The notes beneath the pieces were generated by a model. That model did no database searches and was not told where the DNA came from. It saw nothing but the letters and a program-made list of their open reading frames with translations. Source: Allohahella sp002354735 (lineage in GTDB: Bacteria; Pseudomonadota; Gammaproteobacteria; Pseudomonadales; Oleiphilaceae). Taken from it: a stretch of DNA of 64,000 nucleotides. A program made the translations under genes and the position numbers. How positions within the stretch are numbered: position 1 is the stretch's first letter; the number at the start of each line of letters is the position of its first letter. The stretch lies in NCBI RefSeq assembly GCF_047946665.1, contig NZ_CP172312.1:1488001-1552000 (forward strand), read 5' to 3'. Positions 60,029 through 64,000 of this stretch are shown one piece after another.

Positions 60029-60649
60029 ATGAATTTTAAACGGACGTTCCTCTCCTCGATAATTCTGTTCAGCGCAACAGCCACCATGTTCGCCAATGCC
60101 GGCGAAATCAGCTTTGACGAATTCGGCCCGCAAGGCTGCTGCTTCCATGCTCAGGAAGCACTCGATACAGAATATGTCCATGAGGGTGTCATTTTCGGCG
60201 GCGGCTGGGAAATCCTGCATCACTCGGGCGGATTTGGCATCATGCCGAGAAGCGGGCAGCATTTTGCAGCCTATGACAGCCTTGATATCGATCTCGGCAT
60301 TTCGAATACACTCACCCTGACTTTCGCAGGCGCTGCCAGTCACGTCAGTGGTTACCTTGGCGACGACGAGTCCAGCAGCTGGACCCTCACAACCCGCTTC
60401 AAGGGTGATCTCGTCTCCGAGCGCCTGCTCATCAACCCGGCTGGTCGCTATGCGCATTTCGATTTCGGCCCTTCGCAATTTGATGAGTTGACGATTCGAG
60501 GCGCTGGCAGTTCGGCTGTTATTGATGATCTCGCCTTCGACCTCGTGCAGACACAGGTCCAGGTCAGCGCTCCGCCTGCAGCGGGCCTGGTGTTGCTGGG
60601 CCTGTTAGGCACACTGTTGCCTAGACGCGGCACCCCTACCAGAGGCTAG
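60029..60649 (+). CDS. Exported protein with PEP-CTERM-like C-terminal sorting signal
   Basis: A 206-residue secreted protein. Signal peptide to about residue 24 (TMFANAGE), a beta-rich middle with a Cys pair (GCCFHAQ), and a C-terminal tail made of SAPPAAG, a hydrophobic helix (LVLLGLLGTLLP) and a basic end (RRGTPTRG). That tail resembles PEP-CTERM sorting signals cut by exosortase in Gram-negative bacteria, although the motif reads SAPP rather than the usual Pro-Glu-Pro or Pro-Ala-Pro. No exosortase gene is in the window. Function unknown. Confidence 0.75.
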   Translation: MNFKRTFLSSIILFSATATMFANAGEISFDEFGPQGCCFHAQEALDTEYVHEGVIFGGGWEILHHSGGFGIMPRSGQHFAAYDSLDIDLGISNTLTLTFAGAASHVSGYLGDDESSSWTLTTRFKGDLVSERLLINPAGRYAHFDFGPSQFDELTIRGAGSSAVIDDLAFDLVQTQVQVSAPPAAGLVLLGLLGTLLPRRGTPTRG

Positions 60650-60678
60650 TACGGTCGACTTGCGAGCAGGCGGATTTC

Positions 60679-60708
60679 ACCCATACTTTCAGGAACGTTT
60701 CCTGGGTA
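60679..60708 (+). promoter_or_regulatory. Inverted repeat just upstream of the diguanylate cyclase gene
   Basis: CAGGAA-CGT-TTCCTG (60690-60704) flanked by ACCCA and TGGGT, ending seven bases before the TTG start. It could mask the start region in mRNA or be an operator; there is no U-tract to call it a terminator for the preceding gene. Confidence 0.3.
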
Positions 60709-60714
60709 GTCTGA

Positions 60715-62547
60715 TTGAAAATTCGAGCTCTGATCGCACTCCTGTTCCTGTTGCAAGTGACTTCCGTAGCGCTGGCCAGTGAGGTTCTTCTCGAGCCTGC
60801 TACCCAGCGTCTGCCTCTTGGTCATCACACCCATTACTGGAAATCCGGGTCGACAAGCGCGACGGTTCATGAGGTCATGAATCTGCCGAGCGCGCAATGG
60901 ACCTACAATGGACAGAGTGGCCTCAGCTTTGGCTATGATTCGACGCCATACTGGATCCGCACGACGGTTCGCAATCCAGCGCAGGATCGGCGGGAGATGG
61001 TGCTCGAACTCAGCTACCCTGTGCTCGACGATGTCGAGCTCTATCTCGTTGCCAATGGCGAGGTGATCGAGACCTTCAGAACCGGCGACAAGCGCCACTT
61101 CGCTGAACGTCCGATACATCATCGTAACTTCCTCTTTCCAGTCACCCTGCCGCCCTTGAGCGAGCTCGACCTGTATCTGCGCGTTCAATCGACCAGCGCA
61201 CTTCAGGTCCCGCTCACGCTGTGGTCTCAGACGGCTTTCGACGTTACCGATCAATCCCGAATGCTGTTCCAGGGTATTTACTATGGCATCGCACTCGTGA
61301 TGTTTCTCTATAACTTCTTCGTATATCTTGCTGTTTCTGAAAGACGCTTTCTCTATTATGTGGGGTACAGTGCCTGCATGCCGCTGTTTCTTGCGAGTCT
61401 TCACGGGCTGGCTTATCAATATCTCTGGCCAGACGCGAGCTGGTGGAATGATCAGGCCATTATCTTCTTTCTCAATGGCACGGTCTGCTTTGGCTGCCTG
61501 TTTACAATGCATTTCCTTTCGGTCAAGCCACAACTCCAGCTTCGCGCTTATCGCTCGATTCAGGCGCTGATTATCCTGTCAGCGCTGCTGGTCCTTCTGT
61601 CGCTCTTCGTGCCCTACCGACTTCTCATCTCGCCGACCGTCGTGCTGGCCTTCATCGGTTGCGTAGTCCTGTTCTGTTATGGTCTTTACCGCTGGTGGTC
61701 GGGCGACCCAGGCGCAAGACTGTACTCCCTGGCCTGGGCATGCATGCTGCTCGGTGGCATCACCCTCGCACTCAGCAAATTCACTGTGCTGCCGCAGAAT
61801 TTCTTCACCGAAAACGCCACCCAGGTTGGCTCAGCCTTCGCCATCATCCTGTTTTCCATCGCCTTGGCAGACCGACTGAACAAGGATAAGCGGGCCCTGT
61901 TCCTGGCCCAACAGAAAGCATTCGATGTTCAGGTTGAAGCCAATAATCTGCTTGAAACCCGTGTCCACGAACGTACCAGCCAGCTGGCAGAACTGAATCA
62001 ACGACTGCTGGAAATCAGTGCCACTGATACACTCACGCTACTGAAGAATCGTGGCTATTTCGACAGAGCCTTCCGCTCCAGTTTCGTAGAGGCTTTCCGT
62101 TATGCCAGGCCCTTATCCCTGCTCATTGTGGATATCGACCACTTCAAGCGCTTTAACGATGAGCACGGTCACCTCGTAGGCGATGACTGTATCAAGATGG
62201 TGGCAGCTTGCCTGCGGGAGATCGTAACCCGTCCGCAGGACCTGGCGGCCCGCTACGGTGGTGAGGAGTTCGTCGTCCTGCTCCCCGACACACCGCTGGA
62301 GGGCGCAATGAAAGTGGCAGAAAAAATCAGGGAGCAGATTGAGCAGTCAGACTTCCGTGTGTCATCGAGGACCCTCACTGTCACTGTCAGTATCGGCGTG
62401 AATAGCATGACCCCCACTGCGCCGGGAGACAGCCTGACGTTCTTCGCCGAAGCCGATAAAGCGCTTTATGAAGCCAAAGCGCGTGGCCGCAACTGCGTGG
62501 TTGCCTGGCAGGAGCAGGACCTGCCGCATCCGCCTACTGGCGGATAA
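60715..62547 (+). CDS. 7TM sensor diguanylate cyclase
   Basis: A 610-residue membrane enzyme making cyclic di-GMP. Signal peptide (to about 22), a periplasmic 7TMR-DISMED2-type beta domain (about 35-165), seven membrane helices (about 180-390), a coiled coil (about 395-435) and a GGDEF domain. The active site is RYGGEEFVVLLPD near 518, preceded five residues earlier by RPQD, an inhibitory RxxD site, so product feedback is likely. Substrate and metal residues VDIDHFKRFNDEHGH are near 475. TTG 60715 is the only start that keeps the signal peptide; its ribosome-binding site is poor. Confidence 0.92.
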   Translation: MKIRALIALLFLLQVTSVALASEVLLEPATQRLPLGHHTHYWKSGSTSATVHEVMNLPSAQWTYNGQSGLSFGYDSTPYWIRTTVRNPAQDRREMVLELSYPVLDDVELYLVANGEVIETFRTGDKRHFAERPIHHRNFLFPVTLPPLSELDLYLRVQSTSALQVPLTLWSQTAFDVTDQSRMLFQGIYYGIALVMFLYNFFVYLAVSERRFLYYVGYSACMPLFLASLHGLAYQYLWPDASWWNDQAIIFFLNGTVCFGCLFTMHFLSVKPQLQLRAYRSIQALIILSALLVLLSLFVPYRLLISPTVVLAFIGCVVLFCYGLYRWWSGDPGARLYSLAWACMLLGGITLALSKFTVLPQNFFTENATQVGSAFAIILFSIALADRLNKDKRALFLAQQKAFDVQVEANNLLETRVHERTSQLAELNQRLLEISATDTLTLLKNRGYFDRAFRSSFVEAFRYARPLSLLIVDIDHFKRFNDEHGHLVGDDCIKMVAACLREIVTRPQDLAARYGGEEFVVLLPDTPLEGAMKVAEKIREQIEQSDFRVSSRTLTVTVSIGVNSMTPTAPGDSLTFFAEADKALYEAKARGRNCVVAWQEQDLPHPPTGG

Positions 62548-62968
62548 GCTGCTGCAAGGCGCGCCTGATTGTCTCAGGTATAGACACGGCTTTTTCATCC
62601 GACCTGCTCACAAATACATGCACGAAACTACCGCAAGCACAGGCGGCGGCCTCGCCCTTGCGAAATATCGCCAACTCGTACTCGACCGAGCTGTTGCCAA
62701 GCCGGGCGACCCTCAAGCCGACCTCGATCTCATCCGGATAAGCGATGCTCTGGCGATAGCTGCACTTCGAATCAACGACGTAGGCAATGACCGGCCCAGC
62801 CTTGATGTCGAGGCCACCCGAATGGATGAGGTAATGATTCACCGCCGTGTCGAAATAGGAATAATAGGTGACATTGTTGACGTGGCCGTACACATCATTA
62901 TCCATCCAGCGAGTGGTAATACTGTGAAAACAGGTGTAGTCGGCCCGCGAGGGTACGTGTGCAGTCAT
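62534..62968 (-). CDS. Acyl-CoA thioesterase (4HBT/YbgC-like)
   Basis: A 144-residue hotdog-fold thioesterase with the catalytic pattern TRWMDNDVYGHVNNVTYYSYFD near residue 19, in which Asp and the GHVNN segment mark the 4-hydroxybenzoyl-CoA/YbgC group. It lies two bases after the alcohol dehydrogenase gene on the same strand, so the two are probably co-transcribed. The last 14 bases overlap the 3' end of the convergent diguanylate cyclase gene. Confidence 0.88.
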   Translation of the reverse strand: MTAHVPSRADYTCFHSITTRWMDNDVYGHVNNVTYYSYFDTAVNHYLIHSGGLDIKAGPVIAYVVDSKCSYRQSIAYPDEIEVGLRVARLGNSSVEYELAIFRKGEAAACACGSFVHVFVSRSDEKAVSIPETIRRALQQLIRQ

Positions 62969-62970
62969 AT

Positions 62971-64000
62971 TCAGTAGGCGCTCCGATAAATGGTAAGGGC
63001 CTCGGCTTCGGACATCTCCCGCGGATTGTTCACAAGCAGACGTTGCTGCAGCATGGCGTCTGCAGCCAGGCGAGGCAGAAAGGACTCGGGGATGTCCAGG
63101 TCACGCAGACGGGTCGGCAGGCCCAGCTCACTGATCAGCTGCTCCAGACCCGAAATCAATAGTTCAGCCCGTTCGCTCGTGCCACCGGTCAGCGGACTTT
63201 GCAGCACTATAGGGGCCAGCTCGCCATAGTGAACGTGGGCAAGACTGCTGTTGAAACGCAGCACATGCGGCAGAACCAGTGAGTTGCTGAGGCCGTGCGG
63301 AATGTGGAAATGTCCGCCCAGCGGATAGGCCAGTGCATGAACCGCGGCCACTGGCGCATTGGCAAAAGCCTGCCCCGCCAGCGTCGCGCCAAGCAGCATC
63401 GCCTGTCTGGCCTCGATGTTCTGCCCATCGCTTACCGCAGCACGGATATTGCCCGCAAGCAGGCGTAGCGCTTCCTTAGCGAGCATATCCGACAGCGGAT
63501 TTTTCCTGATCTTGCTCGTATACGCTTCGATGGCGTGAACCATGGCGTCAACGCCTGTAGCGGCCGTGACATGCGGCGGCAAGCCCAGGGTAAGCTGCGC
63601 GTCCAGTAATGCCACGTCCGGCATTAGCAGTGGAGAAACGATGCCAGACTTGGTCGTCTCGCCTGTCGTCACGATCGCAATTGGCGTCACTTCGGAACCA
63701 GTCCCTGCCGTCGTAGGCACCTGGATGAGTGGCAGTCGCTTACCTTTGGCATTGCCGACACCATAGGTTTCGGGCAAGGATTGTGAGCAACCAGGCGAAG
63801 CCAGCAGCGCCACCAGCTTTGCCACGTCCATCGAGCTGCCACCGCCAAAACCAATCACAGTATCTGTACCGGCTGCACGTGCCTGATCTATGGCAGCGAG
63901 CACCGTCCGTTCGGATGGGTCTGCATCGACCTCACTGAAAACACTGAGTTTCAACGCAGCACGTTCGAAAGCCGGCCGAACCCGCTCAAGCAGGCCGGCT
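62971..64000 (-). CDS. Iron-type alcohol dehydrogenase, 5' end outside the window
   Basis: The C-terminal 343 residues of a group III alcohol dehydrogenase; the frame is open to the window edge, so about 40 or more N-terminal residues are missing. The NAD-binding block is GFGGGSSMDVAKL, then PTTAGTGSEVTP. Metal-binding residues are Asp/His in GVDAMVHAIEAY and the pair of His in HALAYPLGGHFHIPHGLSN. It oxidises or reduces an alcohol/aldehyde pair that cannot be named. It is followed directly by a thioesterase gene. Confidence 0.92.
   Translation of the reverse strand, partial: AGLLERVRPAFERAALKLSVFSEVDADPSERTVLAAIDQARAAGTDTVIGFGGGSSMDVAKLVALLASPGCSQSLPETYGVGNAKGKRLPLIQVPTTAGTGSEVTPIAIVTTGETTKSGIVSPLLMPDVALLDAQLTLGLPPHVTAATGVDAMVHAIEAYTSKIRKNPLSDMLAKEALRLLAGNIRAAVSDGQNIEARQAMLLGATLAGQAFANAPVAAVHALAYPLGGHFHIPHGLSNSLVLPHVLRFNSSLAHVHYGELAPIVLQSPLTGGTSERAELLISGLEQLISELGLPTRLRDLDIPESFLPRLAADAMLQQRLLVNNPREMSEAEALTIYRSAY

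Overview
This window looks like chromosomal DNA of a GC-rich gammaproteobacterium, probably Pseudomonadales-like. That is inferred from an oxygen-dependent type cobalamin pathway with CobG and CbiD but no CobF, two cobalamin riboswitches, a TonB/BtuB outer-membrane uptake system, lipase-foldase-like genes and a type II PETase-like hydrolase. I saw no rRNA, tRNA, CRISPR array, integrase or transposase.

The dominant structural feature is a direct repeat. Bases 1-12820 recur at 36210-49029 (offset 36,209) with no difference that I found. Copy 1 breaks off at 12820/12821 inside cobD and is joined to the inside of cobG. This is what a 36.2 kb tandem duplication looks like (left end in cobG, right end in cobD): the window would hold the last 12.8 kb of unit 1 and all of unit 2 (12821-49029), then unique DNA. 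A chimeric assembly join is the main alternative.

Layout of unit 2. Positions 12821-23042 hold corrin-ring genes: a 5'-truncated cobG, cobM-cobL, cobK, and a riboswitch-led run cobB-cbiD-ABC ATPase-ABC permease-cobH-cobI-cobJ. Positions 23062-28608 hold an exported alpha-dioxygenase-like haem enzyme, a divergent MalT/LuxR-like regulator, an HNH protein and a small zinc-finger protein. Positions 28638-41524 hold a ten-gene minus-strand run behind a second cobalamin riboswitch: btuB-btuF-btuC-btuD-cobO-cobQ-cobN-like-exbB-like-DUF2149-bluB. Positions 41712-48621 hold a two-domain chitinase, a periplasmic binding protein coupled to a hybrid histidine kinase, and a convergent NarL-type regulator.

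After the duplication, 48712-51302 carries the nucleotide-loop genes cobD, cbiB and cobU. Positions 51353-56819 carry a glutaredoxin-like protein, an Lnt-like protein, two lipase-chaperone-like proteins, an AraC regulator and the PETase-like hydrolase, all on the minus strand. Positions 57067-64000 hold mixed housekeeping genes: GNAT, YciI, two thioesterases, YtoQ, a PEP-CTERM-like protein, a diguanylate cyclase and a truncated iron-type alcohol dehydrogenase.

Together the B12 genes cover uptake (BtuBFCD), ring synthesis (CobI, J, M, K, L, H, CbiD), amidation (CobB, CobQ), adenosylation (CobO), aminopropanol attachment (CobD, CbiB, CobU) and lower-ligand synthesis (BluB). Not in the window: CobA, an intact CobG, a cytoplasmic CobN with CobS/CobT, CobW, the DMB phosphoribosyltransferase and cobalamin synthase.

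The best candidate for an unusual system is the CobN-like protein. It has a signal peptide, a large periplasmic body and a C-terminal membrane anchor, and is translationally linked to an ExbB/TolQ-like channel and an ExbD-like DUF2149 protein. This suggests a proton-motive-force-driven periplasmic tetrapyrrole chelatase or dechelatase inside a B12 regulon. Gene-free stretches of roughly 260-390 bases at 57711-57997 and 59768-60028 show nothing I can support.
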